From Amphimedon queenslandica (Eukaryota > Porifera > Demospongiae > Haplosclerida > Niphatidae): a stretch of 64,000 nt of DNA. Where the stretch lies: NCBI RefSeq assembly GCF_000090795.2, contig NW_003546279.1, forward strand, positions 360,933-424,932, written 5' to 3'. The notes beneath the pieces were generated by a model. It saw only the letters and a program-made list of their open reading frames with translations. It did no database searches and had not been told where the DNA came from. Position numbers and translations under genes: made by a program. This document shows, piece after piece, positions 22,488 to 35,637 of this stretch (within the stretch, counting starts at the first letter, position 1; each line of letters opens with the position of its first letter).

Positions 22488-25137
22488 TTATACATCATTT
22501 GTTAGCTCAAAGTATCCAGCCAATGGTTTAATTAGTTCATTAATCTCTTCATACAATGAACTGAATGCTGGTCTATCTGTAGGTGCTTCACTCCAACACT
22601 TACTCATCAATGAGTAACTAGAGAGAGAGAGGGGGAGAGGGAGGGAGGGAGAGAGAGGGGGGGAGGGAGAGAGAGAGAGATGTGACTAAGTGGTTGTTAT
22701 ATTCTTACATATCATGGCTACAGGCTGCATTAGCTGGACATTTCAATCTTTCTCCATTATCAAGGAGTTCAATGACTTCACGTGGTCCTGTCCCAGGATA
22801 TGGAGTCTTTCCAAGACTGAATACCTCCCAGCAGAGGACACCATACGACCACTAATGATCAATACAATAGTTGGGGACATTAGTTAAGGGTTCTTACCAC
22901 GTCTGTCTTTTCAGAGAAGATCCCATCATGAAGGCTTTCTAATGCCATCCATTTCACTGGCAGCCTAACTGACTCTCCGCTGGCTGATAGTGTTGATCCA
23001 CAAGAAGCTGAGCTACTGCTGAACTGTTTGAAATAATTCTTTGTATAAATATCTTCAGTTAATCCAAAATCAGCAACTTTGATTATTCCTTTATCATCAA
23101 TCCTAGTATACACAATGGGACCATAAAGGTTATGAGCATGACCTTGCTTACATGCAGTTCCTTGCTGCTAGGTCTCTGTGTACAAACTTGTTACTAGCGA
23201 GATACTTCATGCCATTACTGACCTGTAGACACATGCTCAGCAACTGCTTCCTAGTGTCTCCAATGATATCAATGTCTACACTCTCAGCTACTGTAAGATT
23301 AGCTCTCTCTTTCTTGAGGAAAGAGAGTAAGCTTCCATTCCTCATGTAGTTCATAATGATCAATGGAGCAGGGCCTGAGTCCAAGCAGACTCCTATCAGT
23401 GATAGTACGTTGATGTGATCAAATTGGGACATCTTTATTGTCTCTTCTTTAATGGACTCAATATCTCTATCAGTGAACATCCCTACATGGTGGTATAGGC
23501 CAGGTAATATAATTAATAATTAATTATTTTTATAGCACCTTGTTAACACATTGAAGCGTTAACAAGGTGTGACACTTTTTACAACTCATCAACTCTCAAA
23601 TGTGATTTGCACTTCCTGTCTAATCCTTACACACTGACAGTATTTCTTGCTATTATTTACCTTTTAATGTTTTGGCTGCTATTGGTTTCGGAGGAATACT
23701 TTTATCAAACTCAATTAGTAAACCTCGTACTACAATACCAAATTCTCCTAATAAGGAAAGAAACACTAAAGATGAACATTAAATCCATCATTCATACCTT
23801 CTCCTATCTTTTCTATTAGTTCCAAGTTCTTTTCGAGTATTATGAACTTCTCAAGTTTTTTTATGAATAATTCGCTGCAGGTATCTTTATGCTTAAAGCT
23901 CTGTTGCTTTTCTGTTGAATCCTTTAGAAAATTTTGTGCTATTGATAAAAAGAAATGAATAATTGAGTGTAGATAAAATAGCATTGAGCTTACTGCTTTT
24001 CTTGACAGGGAAATATCTATAAATGTAAATGATACTGTACATTGATCAGTGATCTTATATGTCATTACCTGTTTGAGATTTGATCATCATTAGCATTCCT
24101 CTTCTGTTTAGACCTCCTTCTCTTCTTAACAATAATAATAAATACAATTATTATTATTATTACTATCAGTAGACCAATGGCTAATACTAAACCAGTTGCT
24201 ACTCCACTAACAAGAGCAACAGTCATTGGTAAACTATTTGTGGGTTGAGGTGTAGCAGTAGTAGAACTAATGGGCCTGATGGAATGTGATGTAGAGCCAT
24301 ATGTAATGGATGTGGTGCTGACTAAAGATGATGATGTAATAATGAAACTGGTTTGATGAATGGAAGATGAGCTTACTTTGTGGAAGAATGAGAAATGAAT
24401 TATTAAATTTTATTATTGTATCATGATACTTACTGGGTATTTCAATTCCTCCATCTGTACAACAGTCACTGGATAGGTTAAGGAAAGCCAGTGGAAGGTT
24501 GGTTTCATTGCATTTTGGTATGAACAGTGTTGGATCATTAGTATAGAATGGATCATTACTGACATGATCATGAACTATTCCTTCCAGTGAATTCCATTCA
24601 GAGACACAGTTGATACTGGATACATAACTACACACATCAGAACAGATGAACTGGGGTACTGTCAGAGTCCCATTGACCCCACAAGGATAGTAATAATAAT
24701 TACACAACACTCTTGCCAGCTGTTCCCTGCACAACTCGTTGGTAAGGAAGTCTAGTATGACTGCAGCGTTCTCCATGAAATCTCTCACGTTATCTTGATT
24801 CCCTCTGATCCTTGTTGAGGGTATATAGACATAGTCTACTTCAGGAGTCAGATACAGGTCACACTCTGAGTATCCATTGCCATAGGTTTTATAGGGCTCA
24901 CAGGTACCTCCTGCCCTGCCAGTGATATACTGTTAGTAGCAGGTAGGCCCATTACTTGTATACTTACCTCATGAGCTCATAAGTCTCTTCATTAAAGTCA
25001 GTACTACAAACTGAGGAGTTAGTGACTGATGCAGCACCTACTGAGAGATGGAGGGATGGTAACATACCTTACAGCTGTAACTGATGCTTACTAGTGCTTC
25101 CACGAACTAGCAATAAAATAAATACTAGTGTTGACAT
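22488..25137 (-). CDS. Receptor tyrosine kinase with a cysteine-rich (frizzled-like) ectodomain
   Basis: The ATG at 25137-25135 starts a signal peptide (MSTLVFILLLVRGST). The ectodomain is cysteine-rich: TCEPYKTYGNGYSECDLYL, NELCREQLARVLCNYYYYPC, FICSDVCSYVSSINC, FIPKCNET; the pattern of paired Cys with YPC resembles a frizzled/ROR-type CRD. A Thr/Ser-rich stalk leads to one transmembrane helix (SGVATGLVLAIGLLIVIIII) and a KKRRR stop-transfer. The kinase has IGEG-EFGIVVRG, AAKTLK, HRDLAARNC, KVADFGLTED, PVKWMALESL, WSYGVLCWEVFSLGKTPYPG and CWSEAPTDRPAF, so all catalytic motifs are intact. It would sit in the plasma membrane. Sponges carry many such lineage-specific receptors; I do not assign a vertebrate orthologue. 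It is convergent with APIP (94 bp between stops). Confidence 0.88.
22621..22682. repeat. GA-rich simple sequence in RTK intron
   Basis: An AGAGAGGGGG-type purine tract lies in the intron before the last RTK exon. Confidence 0.85.
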
Positions 25138-25408
25138 TTCTTCTCTTGCTTCTTCTTCCTCTTCCCAATTTCCTATGATCATAAGATGCTTGTCACAACT
25201 AATATTGTTTTTATTCAATTATATATACTATGAGGTATGCAGCCAAAGGCAGGATGCCAGACCCAGTGCTGGTCGTCTGTCTGAGGTCATAATGACAAAC
25301 TGTCTCGTGTTTCAAAAGTGTTTTTTAATTGTTTACATTAAAATAAAGAACAGATCATGCAGTATGATGGCTAAAATTACTAAAAACATTACAAATCAAA
25401 TTTTATAG

Positions 25409-26249
25409 TTATTTATGTCCAGCTGCTCTGTCCAGTACAGCAACTGGTGCCAGTACTCTATCTTTATTGGTCTCAGTAATCTCTCCATTGATGATCATCT
25501 CATCCAGTATCATGTGAGCCTTGTCTATATTGAACATAATCTGAAGGAAGGAGCTAGCATTAAGGAACAATGATAATGATTACTAATTAATATGAACTAC
25601 ATGCATGTTTGTTTAAAGGAGGATACATCCAGTTCACACTAGAGAGAGGGAGAGAGGGAGGGAGGGAGGGAGGGAGGGAGGGAGAGAGGGAGGGAGGGAG
25701 AGAGAGGGAGAGAGGGAGGGAGGGAGAGAGAGGGAGGGAGGGAGAGGTTAATAAAAGATGATCATACAGTTATACTCTTACCACACTATCAAAGAATCTA
25801 TCGTATGTCTCAACCACGTTATGAATAAACTCTAAAATTGAGAGCTCGTTCTAAAAAAAGAATATTAATCCATTGAAAACAATGAGTGGATTATGCCACA
25901 GGTAAATTAGGTGAAATATTCAATAAAATTAGGCCTCCCAGCGAAAGGGTGTGTCCAGACTATACCTACTTACCTCAGTGTTGTCGATTGCTATTATAAA
26001 ATAAAGTGATGCGTACTTCCGGTAGACAACTTTAAAGTTTCTATACTCCATAAAGGAACACTAGAATCAGTAGAGTATGAATGAATCCACATATCGCATC
26101 ATTAGGTGTACCTGGTCTTCATTTCTAGCCAGACACTTCCTCACTATGTCCGCCTCAATATTGACCCTCTCGTCTATCCTGGTGTGCTCGTAGTACTGGG
26201 AGAGACGAGTTTGTCCTTGCTTGTTCACTAAAAGGACAAACTTGATCAT
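25409..26249 (-). CDS. AP4S1: AP-4 complex subunit sigma
   Basis: The start [20 protein letters not shown] matches human AP4S1 ([20 protein letters not shown]), which fixes the ATG at 26249 rather than the in-frame ATG 24 bp upstream. Further exons give [68 protein letters not shown] and the end [11 protein letters not shown]. This is the full small-adaptin fold (about 144 aa). AP-4 sorts cargo such as ATG9 at the trans-Golgi. A GGGA-rich intron (25.64-25.75 kb) interrupts it. Confidence 0.95.
25641..25748. repeat. (GGGA)n purine tract in AP4S1 intron
   Basis: About 108 bp of GGGA/GAGA repeats on the + strand; the transcript therefore carries a long CCCT/CTCT polypyrimidine stretch inside the intron. 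Confidence 0.9.
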
Positions 26250-26354
26250 CTTCAACTGGGCGTGGTTTATCAATAAGCCACGCCCTATTAATTAGAGGCA
26301 TGGGCGGGAATTTGGTATAAATTCAAAAACACAAAAACAAATAAAAGAATTGAA

Positions 26355-26543
26355 TTATAATTTAGAAAAGTTATTAATAGAAACTGGAGGGGAGCCGTTA
26401 AACAATACAGCACCTGTAGTGTGAGAATACAGTTACACTAAACCACACCCACCATCAATCTTACCTATTTCAAACGTCAATTCCTTTAGCTTTGGAGCAT
26501 TCAAAACTTTAACTAGCCTGTCTCTACCTTCCAACTCACTGCA

Positions 26544-26578
<35 letters not shown>

Positions 26579-27775
26579 TGATGATGATGATGATGTCACT
26601 AACAGTTCTGGTTCAAACAGTATTCCAGTTACGTTGAATGAGGCAATAGTGTTCTTATAAATATCAAGAGACAGGATTTCATGAGAATCAATGAACCCTA
26701 AAAACAAGATAATATTTCCTGATACATATACATGTTCTTATGTTGTGTAGAAAGTTTGAATAGATTCTGATCAAAATTATATTTTTTACCAATTTTAAAA
26801 TTGCTTAAAAATTGAGCCAAAGCCCCTGTACTATAGTACAGGGCCACGTGCCAAATTTTACCAGAAGTGAAAAAAAGAGAATTCTCCGTTTTCATTACAT
26901 TCCCTGATACATATTCATGTTCTTATACTTTACCATTGTGAATTAGTTTAGCCGCTAGTTGCTGTGTATTTCTTAAAGTTAATTTAAGTGATTGGACTCC
27001 GCCCATTAATGATTCTAAATATAGACACATCACCTAATGAAAGGGGAGGGGTCAGGTGTAACTATGGCAACACCACTCACCCACACTCCAGCAACAAAAG
27101 GTCTGATTAGACCTGATAGTAATGAAGAAAGGACCTCTTGTTTCTCATTAGAAACTATGAATATTAATGAGCCACTGATTTCAATTAATCCTCTGTCTAT
27201 TAGACAATGGAGGGTATCGTCAAATACCTAATAAGGAAGTGGGTGGAGTCAGTATTTTTATTAATGCCCACCTTTTCCATAGGACCAGGCGGGAGTATGA
27301 ACTCCTTACAAAGAGACTGCGACAATAAAATGAACCTCTTTTTTAAAACGTCTAATTAATAATAATAATAATAATGATAATGATGATGATAAATATTTAA
27401 ATTTAAAGATACCTAATTCAATATCACTGATTCCATTGATACAAGTTAACATTATTGATTCTGATATGAACCAGTGAATCAGTTGATTCCTATAGTGTCC
27501 CAGTATCAGTTCAGTGTAGCCATTGTTCAGTGTGTTAGCAAGGGCTGAAGATGTCATCTGGGCTGACATTATATCAAATACAGTACAACCTATTAATTAA
27601 TGAATAATAGTAATTAATTACAGTTTGACATACCTTCCTTGTGTCTTAATCTCGTCTCTTCTTCAACTTTTGCTATTTCAATTCGTCCATCTTTTATTCT
27701 AATGCAACCGCTGGAGAGCAAGAGATTGACACAGTGATCAAACACAGCTGCAGAATCTGAAATATAAAAATATTG

Positions 27776-27809
<34 letters not shown>

Positions 27810-28102
27810 TCATTACTGTCATTATTCCAGTGAACAATTCCGCCTCTCTTTTCAATCTCTGCTTTTAATACATCCATCCAGTTAATTAATTTATCTATTA
27901 ATTAATTGACTAATCAATGAATAACTAATGAGTGCCCTACCTCTCTCAACACCTCCATTATTGAAATGAAGTAATAAACTTGATAAAATTGACGACGGAA
28001 ATATTTTCATTTTTTTGTTAATTTTGTGTAAAATTTGATAGCCAAGCTCCAATACCATTTCCCTCTCACCAGGTAAAAATGAAAAATCATTTCTAAATAG
28101 CA

Positions 28103-28142
<40 letters not shown>

Positions 28143-29556
28143 TTAATAATAATAATAAAAATAATTAATACTCGATATTAGACTCTGCCCCCTTTACCTT
28201 GGTTGTATACCATGTGGTATTCGACTGATTCCATTTTTGATGCAAAATTCGTGTAATGAAATTTGTTTTGAGAAATCAACAAAAATGGAGCCATAACTGG
28301 TGAATAATAAAGACTTGGCTTTAAACAATCCCTGAAATAATAAATAAATAAATAAATATTTGAATATTAATTTACGCTAGTTGATTCCTTTGGTTTAGGT
28401 ATTCCAAGTAGTTCTCTGGCGAAGAGAGACTCTTCTAGTGTTCTCTCATAACTGATGCTCAGAGGAGCCAGTAGTACATCATCAACCAGACCGTGAAGAT
28501 AAGGTTCAACTATCATGGACAATAACCCTAACCAGAACAAACAGCTAACACACTGACGATAAATTAATGATGAGATAGTTACAGCAATACATGGCAGCCC
28601 CCTCCCTTTCTCTCTCACTCTACAGAAGTATCTCCTCTGATTAACAAAGAGGTCAGGTTAGGTCCTAGTCTCTCCTTACCTAGTTTAGGGTGTAATGTCT
28701 TGGCGGTTCTGCTCCTGGTTCCTTCAATAAAGAACTCTATTGGGTTCTGTCTATTGGTCAGTACAGTTTGCATGTAAACTGTGAATATCAGCTTGTATAG
28801 TCTGTCACTCCCAAATGTACGCCTCATGAAGAAAGCACCTGATCTCCGGAGCAAAGAACTAATCACTTTCATATTCATAAAATCTATAAATGAATAAATA
28901 AATAAATAAATAAATTAATAAATTCCTTACCTTGACCAGCAGCGATGGCAGGTAGTTGTATGTTATTCTCAAGTAGAAAGTATGAGACCAGAATGAAGTC
29001 AAGATAGCTCCTGTGGGAGGGAAGGATCACCACTGGATACCTCTTGACAGCTGCACCTAACTAACAAGATTAACATTAATAATAACACTAATAATAACAC
29101 TAATAATAACACTAATAATAACACTAATAACTCACCTCCTCCAGCCCTTGTTTCTCAATATATATTCCGGAGATTACTCTACGAAGTGTTCCTCTTATTA
29201 TCATGGCTACAGTTCGAACTGCTGGCAATGCCATCTTGTGTCCAATTTCATCAACAATTTCATCGACCAGTTTAACCACAGACTCTTCTGATACACCATT
29301 ACTAACTGATATCTAATATAATATGATATTATTTATCATTAATGATCACCATCATCATTATTGCTACCTCTTTTATCATGGCCTTCAGTCTGGTACTTCC
29401 TTTAACTATTTCCTTCACTTCCTGAGGTGAGAGTCCCTCAGTGTGCACGTTAGGGTGAGGATTGAACGGGGCCAATGCAAAGGAGAGTTCTCCTTTCTTT
29501 AGATCAAGAGGAACGTATTCTGAGCCATTGGAAATGAAAGACCTGCCGGCCGCCAT
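26355..29556 (-). CDS. GNPAT: Glyceronephosphate (DHAP) O-acyltransferase, peroxisomal
   Basis: GNPAT starts ether-lipid (plasmalogen) synthesis by acylating dihydroxyacetone phosphate in peroxisomes. The ATG at 29556 gives [17 protein letters not shown]. Acyltransferase motifs are [18 protein letters not shown] (HxxxxD), [26 protein letters not shown] and [14 protein letters not shown]. The last exon ends ...INNFSKL, a textbook C-terminal SKL peroxisomal targeting signal (human ends AKL). Exons are small and introns AT-rich; one (26.7-26.93 kb) carries a dispersed-repeat copy with a 20-bp palindrome. The gene lies 105 bp upstream of AP4S1 on the same strand. Confidence 0.93.
26706..26935 (+). 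repeat. Dispersed ~178-bp repeat copy with a perfect 20-bp palindrome
   Basis: The segment starts and ends with CTGATACATAT and carries TTGTGTAGAAAGTTTGA. At 26824-26843 it has the perfect palindrome CCCTGTACTATAGTACAGGG. It lies in a GNPAT intron, antisense to the gene. Confidence 0.8.
28106..28158. repeat. (AAT)n microsatellite in GNPAT intron
   Basis: AAT/ATA run with one TATTAA interruption, in the intron after the FRNDFSF exon. Confidence 0.9.
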
Positions 29557-29664
29557 CTTGTTAGCTGCAGCAACCAGCCACACCTTCACTAATAATTCAT
29601 TGAAACTAGCCACACCCACTTAGTGACTATTAATTATTCATTGATTTAAAATGATTCAATTAAC

Positions 29665-32600
29665 TTATGAAAATGTCTCTTGCAGTATTTTCTTTGCCTC
29701 CTGTTGGTGTATTCTAGTGATTCCAGTGGCAGGTGGTCCATAGGCTACTCTACTAACTCTGTGCAGCTGTGCATTAATTAGAGTCATTAATAATCAATTA
29801 ATAATTTATTTATAACATACATTAATCCCCAGCTGTTTTCTCATTCGTGGTTCTATGAAAGACCACACCCCCATATTAGCTGGCTCCTCTTGACTCCATA
29901 CAAACTCTAAAGGAAGTGAATATCAGACTGACCAGGAGCTGCTCCATGTCCAGTACATGTACTCAGTGTGTGTACCTTTAACTTGTTTGTATTTATAGAG
30001 TTCATCATAGAGTGAACCACTTGGAAATGGACACAGTAACTAAATAACAAATAGAATTATCAATATGTACTAGAAAATGTAATAAAATATCTCCTACCTG
30101 TAAAATACTGTACATTTAGCCTACTTACTTCTATTCTAATTATAGGAACGTTTTCAATGTTATTTTCTTTCCTGTAACTGTCAAGTGCATAATAATGTTT
30201 ACCCGAACACAAAACAATCCTCTCCACACTATAAACAAACAAACAAACAGATAAACAAATAAGCAAACAAGTAAACAGGTGGACCTGTCCTTATTCTTGA
30301 TGGTATGGTCTCCTATTACTGGTTTGAATGTGGTACCAGGTGACATCTCATTCAATGATGATACAGCTGACTAATGAGGAGTCCAATATCAATGAATATT
30401 AATTAATTAAGGGGAGGGGCTTACTGGTAGTCTCAGTAACGTTTTTGGTGATTGTATTATTAAAGGTTTTCTAAAGTTTCGGACCATCTGAAGGAACAAT
30501 AATAATAGAATTGTTGATATAATCAATTAATAAATAATCAATTAATAATAATTATTATAAAGTCTTGCCTGTCGTCTCAAGACATGATAATATTGAGAGG
30601 GTGTGGTCGGATGAACAACATTAATATTGACACTATCAGAGTCCCCACCTTCTTCACTAGAATTAGTCATCTAACAACAACAAACAACAACAATAAACAA
30701 CAACAAACAACAACAATAAACAACAAGACAACTCAATGATAGCCGAACCTGTAGAAACCTCTCTATCCTAGAGGACGAGTGCTCGGGTCCAGCTCCATCA
30801 TAGCCATGGGGTAGACACATGACCAGTCCAGACTGATAGAGCCACTTATCTGTTAATAACTATTAATAACTAGCCACACCCACACTCCTCACCTTCTCCT
30901 GATGATATAAATGCATCTATCATGATCTGTCCTCCGTTAAAGAAGTCTCCATACTGAGCCTCCCAGATCACGAGATGGTTTGGGTTTTCTATGCTGTACC
31001 CGTACTCATAACCAAGAACTGCCTCTTCACTCAGTGGGCTATTAGCAACCTGTCGTTAATTCATATTTTTATTATTGAACTGATACTGGACGATCCACCT
31101 CAATAAAGTGTCCCTGATCCTCCCTAATGCTATTCAACGGTATCACTGCCCCATTGGTCTCCTGGTCAATGATCATCATGTGTCTGTGACTGAAGGTCCC
31201 TCTACCCACGTCCTGTCCACTGACCCTAACATTAACCCCCTGGTACAACAGGCTACCGATGGCCAGTGCTTCAGCTGTGGACCAGTCAATCTTATCATTA
31301 ACCAGTCGACTCAACCTCTCGCTAATGTGGGAGGACTGGAGTCTGTCATGTACCCTCTATGAGGAGAGGAGGGGCACATGAAGAGATCAGTAATGGTCAC
31401 TCACCATTCCTTTAGGAACAGCAACTGATCTCTCTCCAATATACTTCAATAAGCCAATGTCCAGTCCAGTGTCCCATTCCGATATACCACTAGCCGCTGG
31501 TTGGACCATATCCTTCCACTGACACTTAAAATTAGATTCCTAACCAGTAGCCAGGGCTAGAGGTAGCAGCTGCTTAAAGGACACATTACTTCTGATTTGA
31601 AATTGTCCACCTCTTTAAAATAATTATTCAACTCATCATAATATGATTGAGTAAGAGAAGAGACATCACCAAAAGACTCAACATTCTAACCATGATAATA
31701 ATTAATGAGTGGGTGTGGTTTCTCACCTCCTCCCAGTAGGTATCAGGTATTGTCTTCAGTTTGTTAATTATTCTATACATCTGAGGCTGAGTGATACTGG
31801 GGTCATCTAACTCATTGTGTCCCCTGGGGAAATGGGCATTAATTAGAAACACAAACACATCAGTTACCATCTCCTATAACAGTTCAAGACTATAATGACG
31901 TCTTTATTAAACTGGTTCCAATAGTCAACAGCAAACCTACTGACCTTTAGCACGTCCTTAAAGAGAAGAGAGATAAGGTAAGGCCTGGTTTATATACAAG
32001 AGGCAGGGTATGTACTTCAGGGTAGGAGCCATTAACATGAACAATAGGAACTCCATTCATTTTACCAATGTCACTGCAATACATTGACGACCTATTAATT
32101 AACATTAATATTAATTGATTAAGAGTGATTATACCTCCCGTAATTATGAGGAGTGGTAAATCCAAGATTATTATTAACGACAAGGTGAATGGTACCACCA
32201 ACCTCATAGTGAGGTACTTCACTGATGGACAGACACTCCATCACTACCCCTTGGGCTGAGAATGAAGCATCACCATGAACCAGGAAGGAAAGAACCTTAT
32301 GAGAACAGCTGGATAATAAAGAGAGAGAGAGAGAGGGTATAAACTCACATTAGACCTATCACTGCTAGTATTGTCATTCTGATAGGGTCCAGTTAGTCGT
32401 GAGAGCATTCTTCCTCTGGTCTTTCCCATGAGGACAGGATTGACGGCCTCAAGGTGGGAGGGGTTTGGTAACATGGTGACATGAAGACTCCGCCCACCTC
32501 GACTGATATCAACAGAACTAGCTATTAAATACAGTTATAAATAAATAAATAAATAAATAAATAAATTACTCAAGTGAGAGAGTACGTCACCAGTATAAGT

Positions 32601-33664
32601 CATTGCATCGGAAAACTCGGAATTACCTTTGATCTAACAATGATGATGATAATGTTAATATTTAACCCTTTGATAACTCACTTTATTAAAGACAGCTACT
32701 GGTGGATACTCCATTAGTCCAATCAGTAGGTTGAGCCTTCCTCTGTGGGACATACCAACCAACACATCAGATACACCAACATCTATAAACAACAACAATA
32801 AACAACAAACAATAAACAAGTATCATTACCAGCTGCTCTATCAAACAGTTCATCAGTGAATCCTATCATTGCTTCTGCTCCTTCTCCTCCATACCTCTTT
32901 ACTGTTGGGAACTTCTTAGCCAGGAACTGATCCAGTACCTGAGACTTTATCATGCCAGTCCCTAACCTTTGATGGGACTCAAGACCGAGGGAGGAGTTAA
33001 CGTGAGTTTCATAAGATCGTAATACCCACTCTCTCTCCCCAGGATCCTGTGAAAGGAGGTTATTACTTAATTAATTAATTGATGTTAATTATACCATTAT
33101 GTGTGATACTTCAATTGCTGTATTTCCACAGTATGTTTTATTAAGGTAATTAATAATATCGGATAATGAGGCTTCGCCCCCTTCAAAACAATGTAATATT
33201 CCTAATTAATTAATAATTAATTAATAACAATTATTATAACTAACCGAGTGTATCGTAATAATAATTATTATTATCTAATCCATAAACCTCAGGATTCAAT
33301 TCAATTGGATCAGACCTTTAATTAATAATAATAATTAATAATTTTAATTAATTAAATACCATTTATTATTAATACCCAGTGGATCAGTCCTCGCTGTCTT
33401 GTGTCCATTATTCTGATAGCTAGTTACTAGACGCCATATGTTAGGCTGACGGCTTCTGGATTCAATCCATTCTTTCTGTACTATAAATAGAACTAAGGGT
33501 TGGTTGTTACTATTAATAGACTTTTCACCTGGGTCTATAGCTCGAGGTTTCCTCCAGTATCCAAAGCAGTTCTCTGTATGATAACCAGCAGCAGCTCCAC
33601 CTGTACCTACCTTTAACTTATTCTTATGAGGTAGGCAAGTTACTGAACGAGATAGTCTCCACAT
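29665..33664 (-). CDS. DHTKD1: 2-oxoadipate dehydrogenase E1 (DHTKD1)
   Basis: This thiamine-diphosphate enzyme decarboxylates 2-oxoadipate in mitochondrial lysine and tryptophan breakdown. The start [20 protein letters not shown] is an Arg-rich amphipathic presequence, followed by [16 protein letters not shown], like human GYQTERGVYGYRPRKP; this separates DHTKD1 from OGDH. Later exons give [115 protein letters not shown], and the end [20 protein letters not shown]. Roughly 20 small exons fill 4 kb. It is tandem with GNPAT, with 108 bp between the DHTKD1 stop and the GNPAT ATG. Confidence 0.95.
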
Positions 33665-33799
33665 GATTATTCTTCCTCGATCGAGTCCTCGATCAATTCT
33701 CCATTTTGCGGGTATTTGTTGTGCGCATGCTCAAATAAATAAGACGTGGGCATTTGAATATGGCAAACATCATTCATGGTTACAGTTATTTTACATTAA

Positions 33800-34864
33800 T
33801 TAGTCAAACTCTCTTTCTATTTCAGTTTCATTTAGGAAGTCAGCACGGGTGGGAGAGGTTATAGTAGTCCCATATTGAGTGACATGATCAGTATGATCTA
33901 TCAATTCTTTAGGTTTGGCATTTTTACAACATTTACAACACTGCCAATATTTTATATTCTTCTTGATTACTTTTTTGCCCAATATTAAGATATACAGCAA
34001 TGTAAATCCTGGAGCAATCAACCCTCCACTGCCAGCAGTAACAGCATGTAGATAGAGCAGCCATGTCAGCCCATTCCCTTTGTGTAGTACTTGATATAGC
34101 CGGTTTGCTATAACAATCCAAAAGAAGATCTGGAATTCAATAGGATATACTAGTAACGGCAGTGTCTGCTTCAAAGCTTTCCTGTAATCTTTAGATAAAG
34201 TTCCTTTATATGCTCGTTTGCACATTGTGATGAATATAATGACAAGAGCAATGTCATTGATAATGAATATAATGAACCATTCAATATACCATATAGAAAG
34301 CATCATAATTACTCCTTCCTCATTGAGCGAACAGTCAGTGTCATGATCATGCTTTATCCAGCACGATGGCAAACTTAAACCATAATTATCATTAATGAAT
34401 GGTATCCAGACAAACAAGAGAGGGCATAACCATGGAAACAGGACATAGAATGTCTCCAGTTTTCCAATAATGTTGCTGTAATAAGAAGGAAGGAGAACCA
34501 TTACTGATAAGTGTACTGTCATCATTGATAATGACAGTAGCAGTACCCAATAAGAATATCCTAATAAAAAACCTTCAACACTGCACACTGTAGCATGTTC
34601 TCCTTCCAAGATGTTCAGTTTTAGATTCACAAACTGAATTGCAATTGTAAAGGAATTAAACAATATAGCTACCAGGAGGTACAGTATAAGACGATGAGTT
34701 GGTAAAGTAAAGAGTCTACATAAGACCATGGACACAATGGCAATCAGAGATAATATAAAAGTAACCGATCCAATTTCACAGTTAAGCAGCAGCAATGGCT
34801 TTAAGTCTTGTACTGAATAATTGCAATACGATTCACTATGCTCCTGCCTTTCAGTAAGGGCCAT
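33800..34864 (-). CDS. Intronless seven-transmembrane receptor, class B/cAMP-receptor-like
   Basis: A single 354-codon exon runs from ATG (34864) to stop. It has an N-glycosylation site in the short N-terminus (CNYS) and seven hydrophobic helices, starting with GSVTFILSLIAIVSMVLCRL and HRLILYLLVAILFNSF. Extracellular cysteines occur before TM3 (TVCSVEGFLLGYSYWVLL) and in loop 2 (LPSCWI). A C-CW pairing of this kind is typical of secretin/adhesion/cAMP-type receptors rather than rhodopsin-type; no DRY or NPxxY motif is seen. The tail is cysteine-rich (CCKCCKN), a likely palmitoylation site. It is the only single-exon gene of this size here, so it could be an old retrocopy or a lineage-specific family member. 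Ligand unknown. Confidence 0.8.
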   Translation of the reverse strand: MALTERQEHSESYCNYSVQDLKPLLLLNCEIGSVTFILSLIAIVSMVLCRLFTLPTHRLILYLLVAILFNSFTIAIQFVNLKLNILEGEHATVCSVEGFLLGYSYWVLLLSLSMMTVHLSVMVLLPSYYSNIIGKLETFYVLFPWLCPLLFVWIPFINDNYGLSLPSCWIKHDHDTDCSLNEEGVIMMLSIWYIEWFIIFIINDIALVIIFITMCKRAYKGTLSKDYRKALKQTLPLLVYPIEFQIFFWIVIANRLYQVLHKGNGLTWLLYLHAVTAGSGGLIAPGFTLLYILILGKKVIKKNIKYWQCCKCCKNAKPKELIDHTDHVTQYGTTITSPTRADFLNETEIEREFD

Positions 34865-35637
34865 TATTGGGGCGAGTCTGAGCGAGCCCCACTAAACATA
34901 CTATAGTATCCATAGATACTACACGTAGTATTAAGTATGTACAACGTCTATTATTAAAGTTAAAAAAGATCTAGCCTAGCTAGTAGATAATTTTTGTGTG
35001 ATCACAGTGAAATAAAATGGCGGCTACTAGCAAGTCTGAGCTTATTTGCAGCAAACATATAAGACTAAACTGCTGTCCAAAGACTTCTCAATCTAGCAAG
35101 ATAAAAGGTTGAAAAAGTAGCTATGCATTTTAGGACTCTAATAGTTGAATGCAAGTGAGAAAGCTGCATGTATAGATTTAGTGCCTGCATGCAGCATGAA
35201 ATCATCTTTTATATATAGCTACTAGATTCTTCTCTAGCGGCAAGCCTATAGGTTCTGCAGATCTACAATCTTTTTTACTCGGTGGCTGCTTCTGACCTAT
35301 TGTAGACTTTAATGCTAGAGGCTTGAGTGATAAAGTAATAGAGAAAATTTAAGCAAGATGACTGCATCAATATTGTATTTAGACATGTGCAATTGCTTTG
35401 ATTGTACAGCACATTTTATTTACTCTAATATCTATGACATATTCTATAGCTTGCTTAGGCTTGCCCTTTAATGTTTTACATTCTTCTAATTATCACCACT
35501 CTACAACTATATACGAGCTATTTCTAGTATAAGAGTATATAAGTCCATCTGACAGTTATCATAAACCTGATATCACATAATACAAATCTCATAATATAAA
35601 AATAAAAATCATAGTACACAGGACAGTTAATGATGTA
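34865..35637. other. Intergenic region, no gene seen
   Basis: No open frame or homology is apparent in these 773 bp. The GPCR 5' flank contains a small stem (AGTATC CATA GATACT at ~34907-34922) and an AAATGGCGGCTAC segment near 35016 that could be a start-site or YY1-type element. The rest is plain AT-rich sequence. Confidence 0.5.

Noticed and set aside
33710-33750. NRF1-like GCGCATGC upstream of DHTKD1
   Set aside because: Plausible but a single short match; not listed as a feature.
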